Part shown: positions 43,138 through 51,797 of the stretch, piece after piece
Numbering within the stretch: position 1 is the stretch's first letter
Layout of the letters: the number at the start of each line of letters is the position of its first letter
NCBI GenBank assembly: GCA_003524305.1
Contig: DQHW01000029.1
Span: 92,997-146,917 of the forward strand
DNA from: Anaerolineaceae bacterium
GTDB taxonomy: Bacteria; Chloroflexota; Anaerolineae; Anaerolineales; Anaerolineaceae
Direction: 5' to 3'
Length of the DNA stretch: 53,921 nucleotides
Position numbers and translations under genes: made by a program
Notes under the pieces: model-generated
What the model was told of the DNA's origin: nothing
What the model saw: only the letters and a program-made list of their open reading frames with translations
The model's database searches: none

Positions 43138-43921
43138 GGTTCTGTCTTTTGTTTGATAACAACCCTTGAATAGCAGAAAAAATAATTACTGAGCCTAAAA
43201 CCAGTAGCAACGCCACAGGAATAGCTGAATTCAATCCAAATCCTTGAAATCTTTCAAAAACCAGCACTGAAGCAACCTTAGGATGATAAGAAAGTATCAC
43301 GACTGCACCAAATTCACTTATTCCACGAGCCCACATCATTAACATTCCGCTCAGAACTCCTCTCCAGGATAGCGGTAGCGTTACAAACCAAAAAGTTCTC
43401 CACATTCCTGCACCATCGACCATAGCAGCTTTTTCTAAAGAGCAATCCACCATTTTAAACGCATCGCGGCTTGAGTTGATCAGGAACGGTAGGCTGACAA
43501 AAAGCATGGCGACCACGATCCCGGCAATGTTGTCGATAAAAACGATCCCTAGCGGCTCTAACCAGGAACCCAGCAATCCTCGTCTGCCAAAAACCAACAG
43601 CAGGGCAATGCCTGCCGCTGTATGTGGAACAACCAGGGGCAAGTTAATGATCGCTTCAATGATCCCCCGGCCCGGGAAGGATTTGCGTGCCAGCAAATAC
43701 GCCAGTGGCACCCCTCCGCACAAGCCCAGGCAGGTGGCGATAGCAGCCGAGAGGAATGATAAGCCGATCGAGTGCATGACGTCTTGGTCGGTGAAAGCTA
43801 TCAGCAGGTTTTTTGGAGTCGACTGAAGTAAAATGCTGATCAACGGCAGTGCAATAAAAAGGAAGATCGCGCCACCCAGGATCGAAAAGACCAGGTTAAA
43901 CCAGAAGCGGTTATTGTTCAC
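43121..43921 (-). CDS. molybdate/tungstate ABC permease (WtpB/ModB-like)
   Basis: A 266-residue permease with about six predicted helices. The ATPase-contact EAA loop is clear (EKAAMVDGAGMWRTFWFVTLPLSW). It starts with GTG overlapping the wtpA-like stop (GTGA). It belongs to the ModB/WtpB group, different from TupB. No ATPase gene follows; the tupC product could energise it (inference). Confidence 0.9.
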   Translation of the reverse strand: MNNNRFWFNLVFSILGGAIFLFIALPLISILLQSTPKNLLIAFTDQDVMHSIGLSFLSAAIATCLGLCGGVPLAYLLARKSFPGRGIIEAIINLPLVVPHTAAGIALLLVFGRRGLLGSWLEPLGIVFIDNIAGIVVAMLFVSLPFLINSSRDAFKMVDCSLEKAAMVDGAGMWRTFWFVTLPLSWRGVLSGMLMMWARGISEFGAVVILSYHPKVASVLVFERFQGFGLNSAIPVALLLVLGSVIIFSAIQGLLSNKRQNHIQDY

Positions 43922-44982
43922 GGTTTCACAAATTTCTGAAGGGTATCTGGAATGGAATCGAAATCCATTCCGATTGGTTGATCAAATAAAGGTTGTTTAT
44001 TGGCTTGCATAATGGCTCTGCCTTCTGGCCCCAGTAAAAACTCAATAAATAGAGCGGCATCATCTGGGTGAACTGCGTTGTTCGGGATTGTGATTCCGTA
44101 ACCAATTTGCTCGCCCCTGAAAACGGGTTTAACTGTGGCAAAGCGCTGGAAATCCAGCAGAACCTCGATGCCGCTATAATCGGTGGTCTCGCTGCCAAGA
44201 TTCAACTCGTCCGGAAGTGAGAGTAATTTTAATCCATGCTGCTGAATGACTGATTCATATTCAAAGGCATAATCCAGGTCGCCAGACTCTAACAAGGCCA
44301 GAAGCTCAACACTCGCTCCTCGGACGATCAACCCGCTGTCGGGCACCGTTTCGACGATCTCTGGTACGGTAATGAAAGCCAAATCGTCATCCTGGAACAA
44401 CGTAACTGCCGGGTTGAATCGCCCTTTGAACATACGTGAAAAGATCTTCGGATCCTGGTAGTATTGATTGGCAAGCCCAAAAGCCATAAGCGCCCGGTAA
44501 CCTGATGGATCAAAGCGCGGATCAGCGAGGCCTACCCGCACGTCAGGTAAGGCGAGGATCTCAACCCAATTTTCGGCATTGATCTCGTCTGAATACTTGC
44601 TTTCTGATGTGTAAGCCACCCCAAGCTTGTTCGTGGCAAAATGGATGTACCAATCCGCGTAAGGTTTACCCGTCTCCTCATCGTTTACTGCATACATCAA
44701 CATCGGGATGAGCGAAACATCCGCGGTAGCCACTACATCGATACGCTCGTGCAGGTCTGTAACATGCCGCATCACTTGAATGCTGCCATGATATTCAGAT
44801 TGCACATCGATGGAAGGATACCGGGCTTCAAAGGCGTCTTCAAGCTGGTGAAAGGGTGTAATGAGACTGCCTGCGGCAAAAACCACCAGGGGAGTGCGTT
44901 CTGTTTGTTTTGGCGAACCACAACCGTACAAGATAGCGAACAAGAAACTAATTGTAATAAATACACGAAAGATTTTTTTCAT
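43918..44982 (-). CDS. WtpA-like tungstate/molybdate-binding lipoprotein
   Basis: A 354-residue solute-binding protein with a signal peptide and lipobox Cys21 (ILYGC). The mature domain has the WtpA start VVFAAGSLITPFHQLEDAFEA, followed by SIQVMRHVTDLHERIDVVATAD and the GYGITIPNNA block. WtpA binds tungstate and molybdate tightly. It lies only 14 bp after a strong bidirectional terminator, so expression depends on read-through or on a promoter I did not find. Confidence 0.9.
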   Translation of the reverse strand: MKKIFRVFITISFLFAILYGCGSPKQTERTPLVVFAAGSLITPFHQLEDAFEARYPSIDVQSEYHGSIQVMRHVTDLHERIDVVATADVSLIPMLMYAVNDEETGKPYADWYIHFATNKLGVAYTSESKYSDEINAENWVEILALPDVRVGLADPRFDPSGYRALMAFGLANQYYQDPKIFSRMFKGRFNPAVTLFQDDDLAFITVPEIVETVPDSGLIVRGASVELLALLESGDLDYAFEYESVIQQHGLKLLSLPDELNLGSETTDYSGIEVLLDFQRFATVKPVFRGEQIGYGITIPNNAVHPDDAALFIEFLLGPEGRAIMQANKQPLFDQPIGMDFDSIPDTLQKFVKP

Positions 44983-44996
44983 GTTTTGATTCTCTT

Positions 44997-45034
44997 AAAA
45001 AGAACGGGTTGCCCCCTCGCAACCCGTTCTAATT
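44997..45034. terminator. strong bidirectional intrinsic terminator
   Basis: AGAACGGGTTGC-N6-GCAACCCGTTCT (45001-45030) is a perfect 12 bp GC-rich stem. It is flanked by AAAA on the left (a T-run for the minus strand) and by AATTTTTT on the right for the plus strand. It lies between the sulfite-oxidase-like lipoprotein gene and wtpA. Confidence 0.85.
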
Positions 45035-45036
45035 TT

Positions 45037-46476
45037 TTATTGAATTTCTATGGAAACGATACCCTTGATCCAGACACTGGATGGCATGCCCGGCATGACT
45101 AGCGAATATGAACCTGGAGTGTCGGAGAAAGCCAGAAGACAATCTGGGCAAGCTTGTACTTCAGTGAGGAAGGCTTCCCCGCTAAAACCATCATCTGCGG
45201 TCAGTACCAATTTCTTGGCGTCAGCACTTACTCCTGCAGCTTCCAGCAAAGTGCTCAAGCGGACTCCTTCATAGCTCATGAGCCCTTTTTTTGGATGCTC
45301 AGCCGAGATTTGAACAACTTCCAACGCATGCAAATCTGCATCAGACAATGCCAATGGAGAAGAAACCAGGCCAGTCAAATTGAAATCTGCATCTGCATCA
45401 GTAATGGGTTCAGTGGTGGGTTCGGGCGTCGTTACAGCCGTTTCAACCAACGGGGTTAAGTGAACTATGATTTTCTCGATTGCACCAACCATCTCACCCT
45501 TCTCAAGCCCATCTCCAACCAGGCGTAAGGGGAAATATTTTTCAGGAAGTGCGGCACCATCCACTGTATAAGCCACCAGAATCGTATCCACGCGTTTGAT
45601 CTTTGAAATGTCAAAGGTCACCGTATACCCATCCGTGGCAACCACATCCACCTGATAGCCTGCATCAGCCAACACATCATTGAAAGCCGGCCCCTCATGC
45701 TTTACGGCATCATCCACCCGACCGACCAACAGCCAGAGCGGAATACCAGCCCACTCCTGCCCCTTGTCATCCTTCCAGGTTACGCCGTGGCATTTTGGTG
45801 AAGAACCGGATTCAAAAGTTGCTCGGTCCATCAATTCGTTAATGGCGCCTTCGAGGTGTATAGTCCACTCTTTGCTGAGGGGTTTAACTTCGATCTTGTT
45901 GACAAATTTTACCGACCAGTGACCATCTACGACCTGTTTCGGTTCAGCGCTGACCACGACTAGACGCAAGTAACCATCCAATTGAGGATCAAGCAATTTT
46001 CCATCCATCTCGTAAGCGAGCATGGCGGAGGCTTCCATGGGGGTTTTTAACTCATCGCCGGTTCCAGGGTCATATTCGATAAATGTACCGTTCATAATCT
46101 GGTCGTACGAAAATGTAATGCTGTATCCATCTACAGCGTAAAGGGTGATCCCCATGGTGGAATCAAATTTTGGATCGGCAGAAACAAGATCCTTTAATGT
46201 GACACCCTTGAACGCTGTTGGAAGAGTGATCTTGCCTGTGCTGGATTTTATTCCTGCTTGTCCTTCTGTGGCTGGCAGTACTTTAACTTCAGCCAGCGTC
46301 ATGGAAGTGCTAGTTCCATCAGAGGCGAGGAATTCAAGAATTGGGGTTGATGCTTCGGTTTGTGCAACTGTTATAACTGGGGCTTCTGTTTCCGTCACAT
46401 TTGCTGATGAACAGGCACTTAACAACAACGAAAAAATGAAAATACAGATAACGATTAGCGTTGCTTTTTTTAACAT
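45037..46476 (-). CDS. lipoprotein with three sulfite-oxidase-fold (oxidoreductase molybdopterin-binding-like) repeats
   Basis: A 479-residue exported lipoprotein (Cys22 in LLSAC). Three repeats lie at about 45-195, 205-345 and 370-479. Each has a pattern like G-V-x-L-x-D-L (FKGVTLKDLV, WAGIPLWLLV, YEGVRLSTLL), then a DGY/DGF strand (YAVDGYSITF, VATDGYTVTF, TADDGFSGEA) and an AYEMDG or LRLVV strand, as in the sulfite oxidase fold. Only repeat 2 has a Cys before the motif (PKCHGVTW), so cofactor binding is doubtful. Its promoter, operator and signal peptide duplicate those of tupA. Its function is unknown; a role in extracytoplasmic tungstate/molybdate or redox handling is inference. Confidence 0.8.
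   Translation of the reverse strand: MLKKATLIVICIFIFSLLLSACSSANVTETEAPVITVAQTEASTPILEFLASDGTSTSMTLAEVKVLPATEGQAGIKSSTGKITLPTAFKGVTLKDLVSADPKFDSTMGITLYAVDGYSITFSYDQIMNGTFIEYDPGTGDELKTPMEASAMLAYEMDGKLLDPQLDGYLRLVVVSAEPKQVVDGHWSVKFVNKIEVKPLSKEWTIHLEGAINELMDRATFESGSSPKCHGVTWKDDKGQEWAGIPLWLLVGRVDDAVKHEGPAFNDVLADAGYQVDVVATDGYTVTFDISKIKRVDTILVAYTVDGAALPEKYFPLRLVGDGLEKGEMVGAIEKIIVHLTPLVETAVTTPEPTTEPITDADADFNLTGLVSSPLALSDADLHALEVVQISAEHPKKGLMSYEGVRLSTLLEAAGVSADAKKLVLTADDGFSGEAFLTEVQACPDCLLAFSDTPGSYSLVMPGMPSSVWIKGIVSIEIQ
46394..46472 (-). repeat. 79 bp exact repeat, copy 2 (lipoprotein signal-peptide region)
   Basis: This stretch is identical to 42524-42602. The encoded signal peptides differ from each other only at residue 2 (Leu here, Val in TupA). 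Confidence 0.95.
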
Positions 46477-46509
46477 ATCCTTCTCCTCTAGTTATGATTA
46501 ATCTGTATA

Positions 46510-46563
46510 ACTGTACCTGTACAGTACGAATACTAATATAGAGATATTCTCTATCTTTGTCAA
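46510..46563 (-). promoter_or_regulatory. promoter with downstream operator ACTGTAC-CT-GTACAGT
   Basis: Minus strand: TTGACA (46563-46558), 17 bp spacer, TATATT (46540-46535), then a perfect 7 bp inverted repeat with a 2-base spacer (46525-46510). This copy has longer arms than the tupA one. Confidence 0.85.
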
Positions 46564-46582
46564 GTGCTCTTTAGATTAACAA

Positions 46583-46613
46583 ATAAAAAGAACGCCAGAA
46601 GATTCTGACGTTC
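46583..46613 (-). terminator. intrinsic terminator of the moa operon
   Basis: On the minus strand GAACGTCAGAA-TC-TTCTGGCGTTC forms an 11 bp stem with one G-U pair, followed by TTTTTATTT. It lies 24 bp after the moaE stop and ends the moaDACE transcript just before the next promoter. Confidence 0.85.
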
Positions 46614-46637
46614 CTTGTTTTGCGCTTGAAAATGATC

Positions 46638-47096
46638 TCAATCATCTGTTTTTGGAAGGTAGTGCCCCTCAACCCATTCTTCTCCATTTTCTCCGATTTC
46701 TTTTTTCCAAACTGGAACAATTTCTTTTAGACGATCAATTCCATATCTTGCTGCATCAAAAACGCCAGTATCGCGATGAGCGGCAGTGCAGCCGATTAGA
46801 ACTGTCGGCGTTTGTGGCATTAGCTTTCCAATCCGCTGCACGATGATGATTCCCTCAACCATGGGCCAACGTGAACGGATTTCATCCGCGATTTGTCTCA
46901 TTTTCTCTTCAGCCATGGGCTTATATGCTTCGTATTCAAGGTAGTCTGTATTTCGCATCTCTCGCGCAGTCACTCCACGGACAATTCCAGTAAATAACAC
47001 AGCAGCACCAGTGCTTGACAAAGTGATCTCTTCAAGCAGGGCATCGATATCAAGTTTTTCTTCTGTTATCGCTATTACTAATGGGAATTCATTCAT
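46638..47096 (-). CDS. moaE: molybdopterin synthase large subunit
   Basis: A 152-residue catalytic subunit that transfers sulfur from MoaD thiocarboxylate to precursor Z. It has the hallmark blocks GAAVLFTGIVR, YLEYEAYKPMAEEKM, IGKLMPQTPTVLIGCTAAHR and PVWKKEI (catalytic Lys region). It overlaps moaC by 4 bp (ATGA) and is the last gene of moaDACE. Confidence 0.96.
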   Translation of the reverse strand: MNEFPLVIAITEEKLDIDALLEEITLSSTGAAVLFTGIVRGVTAREMRNTDYLEYEAYKPMAEEKMRQIADEIRSRWPMVEGIIIVQRIGKLMPQTPTVLIGCTAAHRDTGVFDAARYGIDRLKEIVPVWKKEIGENGEEWVEGHYLPKTDD

Positions 47097-47590
47097 TTAT
47101 ACTTCATCACCTCATTAACAATATCGCCGGATCTTCCCCCATGTTTTTCGATGAGTCGGATGTTTTGAATGCACATCGTTTTTTCGACTGCCTTCGCCAT
47201 ATCATATATTGTCAGTGCCGCAACCGAGACTGCAGTTAATGCTTCCATTTCAACGCCAGTCTTACCTGTTACTTTTACGGTTGCGGTAATTACTATTCCC
47301 GGTAACTGGTCGTTTATTTGCATATCGACGTCAATTTTTGTAATCGGAAGTGGATGACACAATGGAATTAACTCGGAGGTTTTTTTTGCTGCCTGAATCC
47401 CTGCAATTTGGGCGACGGTCAAGACATCACCCTTTTTCATGGCTCCGGCTTTGATCAATGCCAGTGTTTCAGGTTTCATCCTGATTTCTCCACAGGCGAT
47501 TGCAATTCGTGTGGTTTCTGTTTTTTCACTGACATCTACCATTTTGGCGTTTCCGTTAACATCGATATGAGATAATTCCATTTTCATCAT
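47093..47590 (-). CDS. moaC: cyclic pyranopterin monophosphate synthase
   Basis: The partner of MoaA in converting GTP to cyclic pyranopterin monophosphate. The 165 residues include AGAMKKGDVLTVAQIAGI, LIPLCHPLPI, TGVEMEALTAVSVAALTIYDM and the C-terminal KHGGRSGD motif. I chose ATG 47590 (or the adjacent ATG 47587), preceded by TAGGGA, over a TTG at 47617 that would overlap moaA. Confidence 0.95.
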   Translation of the reverse strand: MMKMELSHIDVNGNAKMVDVSEKTETTRIAIACGEIRMKPETLALIKAGAMKKGDVLTVAQIAGIQAAKKTSELIPLCHPLPITKIDVDMQINDQLPGIVITATVKVTGKTGVEMEALTAVSVAALTIYDMAKAVEKTMCIQNIRLIEKHGGRSGDIVNEVMKYK

Positions 47591-47606
47591 GATCCCTAGA
47601 AATGAA

Positions 47607-48593
47607 TTAGCCGCCAATTTGTGACATACATCTTTTATCTGAACAATTATGCGTAACTAATTCATGTCCAATTGGTTTATTTGCCACTGCATTTTTGAGG
47701 AAGGAGGTTAAATCAGCACCGGACCGCAGGGCTTCTCGGATGGAGATCTCTTTATCCACTAATAAGCAAGATTTAAGGCAACCATCAGCAGTTAATCTCA
47801 ACCGATTACACTTCATACAAAAGTGGTCACCCAGGGGAGAAATAAAACCGACTGTGCCGGTTCCGCCCGGGATTCGATATGTACATTCCGGACCACTATT
47901 TGCAGAAGAGTCAAGCTCTTCCAAGTTCAAGGAGGATAAAATCTTATGCATTTTTTGAGATGAGAAGTACCGTTCCTCCACGGTTGGTAATCCGGGTCCC
48001 CAATCTTCTTGATTCGCAACCGGCATTAATTCAATAAACCGAATATGCCATGGATGATTAATAGATAATTTAGCAATTGGGATGATTTCATCATCATTAA
48101 ATCCACCAACGACTACCGTGTTAATTTTTATAGGAAAAAGCCCTGCATTTTCTGCTTCAAGTATTCCTTGCCAGGTTTGTTGAAAATTGCCAAATCTGGT
48201 AATTTTTTTATATTTTTCAGAATCCAATGTGTCCAAACTAATATTGACTCGCTGTAGTCCTGCTATTGCCAACGATTTTGCCATTTTTTTCAGAAGCATG
48301 CCATTTGTTGTAAGGCTTAAGTCCTTCAAACCGGGGATAATTGAAATTTTGGAAATAATTTCCAAAATATCCGGTCTGACAAGAGGTTCTCCACCCGTTA
48401 ATCGTATTTTTGTGATACCTAAACTAATTGCAGCCTCTGCCAACCTGACAATCTCATTTGCAGTCATCAAATCTTTTTCATCAAGCCAGGTTACACCATT
48501 AATAGGCAGACAATATGCACATCTTTCATTGCATCTGTCTGTTACCGAAATTCGTAGATATGTGATGTTTCGGGCAAAAGCATCTATAAGCAT
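47607..48593 (-). CDS. moaA: GTP 3',8-cyclase (radical SAM)
   Basis: A 328-residue radical SAM enzyme of the first step of molybdopterin synthesis. The N-terminal cluster is Cys21-x3-Cys25-x2-Cys28 (TDRCNERCAYCLP). The C-terminal GTP-binding cluster cysteines lie in HFCMKCNRLRLTADGCLKSC. The conserved terminal Gly-Gly (QIGG) is intact. GAGGA precedes the ATG. It is the second gene of the operon, 27 bp after moaD. Confidence 0.97.
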   Translation of the reverse strand: MLIDAFARNITYLRISVTDRCNERCAYCLPINGVTWLDEKDLMTANEIVRLAEAAISLGITKIRLTGGEPLVRPDILEIISKISIIPGLKDLSLTTNGMLLKKMAKSLAIAGLQRVNISLDTLDSEKYKKITRFGNFQQTWQGILEAENAGLFPIKINTVVVGGFNDDEIIPIAKLSINHPWHIRFIELMPVANQEDWGPGLPTVEERYFSSQKMHKILSSLNLEELDSSANSGPECTYRIPGGTGTVGFISPLGDHFCMKCNRLRLTADGCLKSCLLVDKEISIREALRSGADLTSFLKNAVANKPIGHELVTHNCSDKRCMSQIGG

Positions 48594-48620
48594 GGTATCC
48601 TCAGGTTTTCCTGATACTGA

Positions 48621-48866
48621 TTAACCACCGCTCACAGGAGGGAACATTGCGACTTCGTCTCCGAGAGCAATTATTTGATCTTTTGCTGCAAATTCCTGGT
48701 TAACTGATACGAGAATATTGCCAGATGAATTCTTAATTTGTGGGTATTGATTAGAAATTTCTGAAAGCAACCTTGAGACACTTACTGGTTCAGAAATTTC
48801 AATATTGATTTGTCTTTTACCAATCCGTTCTTTTAATGTTGCAAATAATGTAACTTCAATTTTCAT
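48621..48866 (-). CDS. moaD: molybdopterin synthase small subunit
   Basis: An 81-residue sulfur carrier of the ubiquitin fold (VTLFATLKERIG, LGDEVAMFPPVSGG) with the expected C-terminal Gly-Gly. I chose ATG 48866, which gives the normal MoaD start MKIEVTLFA; the frame stays open 29 residues further upstream without family similarity. It is the first gene of moaDACE, divergent from the GntR-type regulator. Confidence 0.93.
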   Translation of the reverse strand: MKIEVTLFATLKERIGKRQINIEISEPVSVSRLLSEISNQYPQIKNSSGNILVSVNQEFAAKDQIIALGDEVAMFPPVSGG

Positions 48867-48873
48867 GCTAACT

Positions 48874-48885
48874 TCACTTGAGTGA
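48874..48885. promoter_or_regulatory. inverted repeat TCACT-TG-AGTGA in the moaD leader
   Basis: The 5-base arms with a 2-base spacer have the same geometry as the TGTAC-CT-GTACA operators but a different sequence. It lies 8 bp before the moaD start and could be an operator or part of the leader structure. Confidence 0.25.
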
Positions 48886-48948
48886 GGGATTTGATAACTG
48901 AAATTGATTGTACTATTATTTCTCTTTATCCTGTTAATTACAAGATTA

Positions 48949-48976
48949 TTCAAAAATATATCGTTTTATTTATAAT
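48949..48976 (+). promoter_or_regulatory. candidate promoter of the GntR-type regulator
   Basis: TTCAAA (48949-48954), 16 bp spacer, TATAAT (48971-48976), about 50 bp before the regulator start. The -10 is perfect and the -35 is weak. Confidence 0.35.
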
Positions 48977-49025
48977 CGGCTAAAATTACCTATACTTATG
49001 ATAACCCTTTTTATTGGATTTTTTC

Positions 49026-50117
49026 ATGGATGATGAATACTTATATCAAAAAATAGCTTCTGCGATTCGGCGCGATATTTCGATTGGACTCTATCAACCT
49101 GGAGACGATCTTCCATCCATCCGAAAACTTAAAGAATCTTGGAATTGTACGATAGGCACCATACAACGCGCAATTCACAAATTAGAAGATGAAGGTCTGG
49201 TATCCAGCCATGTGGGGCAAAAATCAAAAGTTGTCGCCTCAATTAATGTTCATCCTGCTGATTCTTTGCGTCATGCCAATTTGGTACATCGAGCTGAAAC
49301 GTTTATGTTGGATACAATTACATCTGGATATTCTCCGACCGAAGCTGAAGATGCTTTCCGGCTCGCCCTTGCAAGATGGCGCAACGTTTCACAATCACAA
49401 AATATGCTCAACCAAGAAATCTTGCGTTTCGCAGGAAGTCATGATCTTGCGGTTGCATGGATGGCTACTCACTTTGATGAGATTTCACCCGGGTGCAGAT
49501 TCCATTTAAATTTTTCAGGAAGTCTTTCTGGATTAATGTCTTTGGCAGAAGGAAAGGCAGATTTGGCTGGATCCCATCTATGGGATGCTGAAACAAATAT
49601 GTATAATCTGCCTTTTGTAGAGAAACTCTTTCCAGGAGAAAGAATTGTTCTCATCACGTTAGCTCATCGTAGAATAGGTTGGTTTGTAAAGCCTGGAAAT
49701 CCAAAGGGGTTTACTGGTATTAACGATCTGATTCGAAAAGACATCCACTTTGTCAATCGTAATGTGGGTTCAGGTATGCGAGTCTATTTCGATTCAAAAC
49801 TGAAAAGCTGTGGATTGAACTCAAAAGATATTATTGGATACGAGAATCAAAAAATGACCCATACGGATCTTGCTATCGAAATTGCCGAAAATCGTGCAGA
49901 TGTTGGTTTGGGAATTGAAGCAGCTGCAAAAGCGTATAACCTGGAGTTCCTTTTTGAGAATCTTGAGAGATACGATCTAATAATAAGACAAGGGCTATTA
50001 GAAAAGACCCCAATAAAAGATCTCATCGCTTGGGTAAAAAGCGATAAATTTCTCCAGGTATTAGACCGGTTGGGTGGCTACGAATCAAGTGAGATAGGAA
50101 AAATTCAGCTAATTTAA
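49026..50117 (+). CDS. GntR-type HTH regulator fused to a molybdate-binding-like PBP domain
   Basis: A 363-residue one-component regulator. Residues 1-72 form a GntR winged helix (IASAIRRDISIGLYQPGDDL, TIQRAIHKLEDEGLV). From about 85 to the end it has a periplasmic-binding-protein-like domain of the kind fused to ModE-like regulators: ADLAGSHLWDAETNMYNLPF, FVNRNVGSGMRVYFD and MTHTDLAIEIAENRADVGLGIEAAAKAY. That domain family is associated with molybdate or tungstate sensing. I chose ATG 49026 over TTG 49014. Divergent from moaDACE, it is the best candidate to bind the GntR-like TGTAC-N2-GTACA sites (inference). Confidence 0.88.
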   Translation: MDDEYLYQKIASAIRRDISIGLYQPGDDLPSIRKLKESWNCTIGTIQRAIHKLEDEGLVSSHVGQKSKVVASINVHPADSLRHANLVHRAETFMLDTITSGYSPTEAEDAFRLALARWRNVSQSQNMLNQEILRFAGSHDLAVAWMATHFDEISPGCRFHLNFSGSLSGLMSLAEGKADLAGSHLWDAETNMYNLPFVEKLFPGERIVLITLAHRRIGWFVKPGNPKGFTGINDLIRKDIHFVNRNVGSGMRVYFDSKLKSCGLNSKDIIGYENQKMTHTDLAIEIAENRADVGLGIEAAAKAYNLEFLFENLERYDLIIRQGLLEKTPIKDLIAWVKSDKFLQVLDRLGGYESSEIGKIQLI

Positions 50118-50540
50118 AAATTGTTTAGGAAACAACACTAAAAATATTGCTAAAAAAACCATGGAAGTTTGATAGCTAATTTCCATTCGTTGTCATATAA
50201 CAAAAACAAATTGAGGTTTTTGATTCTGGTTTTGCGATTGCTTTGGCATTTGCTTTTGTATTGAGTTCGTTTGATTTAGATTATGGATTTAAAAAATACT
50301 CTGACATCTCGCTCGGTATTCCAGTAAACCTGGAGTCATACGAGTAAAGCTCATCAATCAGTTTAACCATTGAATTCATTAAGTCTATTCGATTAACTTA
50401 TTGAATTGGCATTTTTTATTTCACGCACATGTATAATTTAAAATGAACGTTTCAATCCCATATTTGCGATGTTTAGCATTTCTGTTCTTGTTGCAGTAAA
50501 AATTAATCGGCTGATCGTTCCGAACGAGGGAATTTCGAGC
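50118..50540. other. AT-rich intergenic region upstream of the second kinase
   Basis: I see no gene. TATAAT at 50432-50437 may be a -10 box for the kinase gene, without a clear -35. The in-frame ATG at 50469 lacks a ribosome site, so the leader probably extends to 50540. Confidence 0.35.
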
Positions 50541-51779
50541 ATGTCAAAAAATGAACGTGAACAATTAAATAATAAAGAAGAACGCCGATACATAGCAGAG
50601 GGATTTCGAGGTATTCTCGCTGTCTTGAACTCCAATGAACCTTTAGAGGCCGTCCTTGATTACATTACTCTTTATGCTCGCCGTCTCTTGGGGGCAGATG
50701 CCGTGGCAATATATCGTTTACAAGCTGATACAAATGAATTGAAGATTCAATCATCACATGGTCTAAGCAAAAAATTTCTGAAACACTCCAATATTTTTTT
50801 GGGGCAGGGTGCCACTGGGCAGGCAGTGATTCAAGGTAAACCGTTTGCCATCACAGATGTAAGTAAAGCACTTGAAGTATTTGTCCAACCTGTCATGCCG
50901 GAGACAGCGATACTATTACAGATTCTCTCCAAGAATTTTCGCTCAGAAATTTCTGTACCACTCATTATTAAACAAGAAGTTGTCGGTACACTAAATCTTT
51001 ACTATGCCCAACCTCGTTTTTTTGAACAAGATGAAATTGATTTGGCAGTTTCTTTTTGCGATCAGACTGCCTTGGCCATTGAAAATGCCCGGCTGCGTGA
51101 ACAAACAAAGCAGGAAGCAATTGCTGCGGAACGAAATCGCATTGCACGCGAACTGCATGATTCTGCTACACAAACGATTTTTTCTGCCAATTTGATAGCC
51201 GAAGTGTTACCGACTATTTGGACTCGAAATTCATTTGAGGCACAGCTTGGACTTGAAGAATTACATAAACTCACCCAAGGCGCACTTGCAGAGATGCGCA
51301 CATTATTACTCGAATTACGACCAATCGGTTTGATTGAAACCCAATTGGAGGTACTAATCCAGCAATTAGCCCAGGGCATTTCGGGGCGCATGAATGCAGA
51401 TATGCAAGTTCATATTGAGGGAGAGGCTGTTCTACCAACCGAAGTAAAGCTGGTTTTTTATCGAATTGCCCAAGAAACATTAAACAATATAGCCAAACAC
51501 TCTGGCGCTGACAAGGTGGAAATTGAGTTACGGTCTGTTCATTCTATTCCCCCAAGAAAACATAAAAACGCGAATATTGCCCAACAACAATTATCACAAT
51601 CCGTTTTTATGTCAATCCGAGATAACGGATGTGGATTTGATCCCACATCGGTACTTGGTGAACATTTGGGATTGGGAATTATGCAAGAACGTACCACGAA
51701 TAATCAATTTTCTTTATCCATTTGGAGTGAACCGGGTAAGGGCACCGAAATCTCTCTGCTCTGGCCAAAGAATGAGTAG
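50541..51779 (+). CDS. GAF-domain sensor histidine kinase (NarX/DegS type), orphan
   Basis: A 412-residue soluble kinase. The GAF domain (about 35-180) includes GQGATGQAVIQGKPFAITD. HisKA_3 has the phosphorylated His206 in ARELHDSATQ, and a HATPase domain has RDNGCGFDP and GLGIMQERTTNN. It is a paralogue of the kinase at 38627, with similar blocks (ADAVAIYRL against ADAAAVYRL). I chose ATG 50541, with GAGGGA 9 bp upstream, over ATG 50469. No intact response regulator follows; only a broken start of one is seen. Confidence 0.9.
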   Translation: MSKNEREQLNNKEERRYIAEGFRGILAVLNSNEPLEAVLDYITLYARRLLGADAVAIYRLQADTNELKIQSSHGLSKKFLKHSNIFLGQGATGQAVIQGKPFAITDVSKALEVFVQPVMPETAILLQILSKNFRSEISVPLIIKQEVVGTLNLYYAQPRFFEQDEIDLAVSFCDQTALAIENARLREQTKQEAIAAERNRIARELHDSATQTIFSANLIAEVLPTIWTRNSFEAQLGLEELHKLTQGALAEMRTLLLELRPIGLIETQLEVLIQQLAQGISGRMNADMQVHIEGEAVLPTEVKLVFYRIAQETLNNIAKHSGADKVEIELRSVHSIPPRKHKNANIAQQQLSQSVFMSIRDNGCGFDPTSVLGEHLGLGIMQERTTNNQFSLSIWSEPGKGTEISLLWPKNE

Positions 51780-51797
51780 CAGAGGAGTGAAGTTATA

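Noticed and set aside
37816..48998. ACCTATACTTA occurs both upstream of the AOR operon (37816) and upstream of the GntR-type regulator (48988)
   Set aside because: Many 11-base matches are expected by chance in a 54 kb AT-rich window, and the surrounding bases and symmetry differ.
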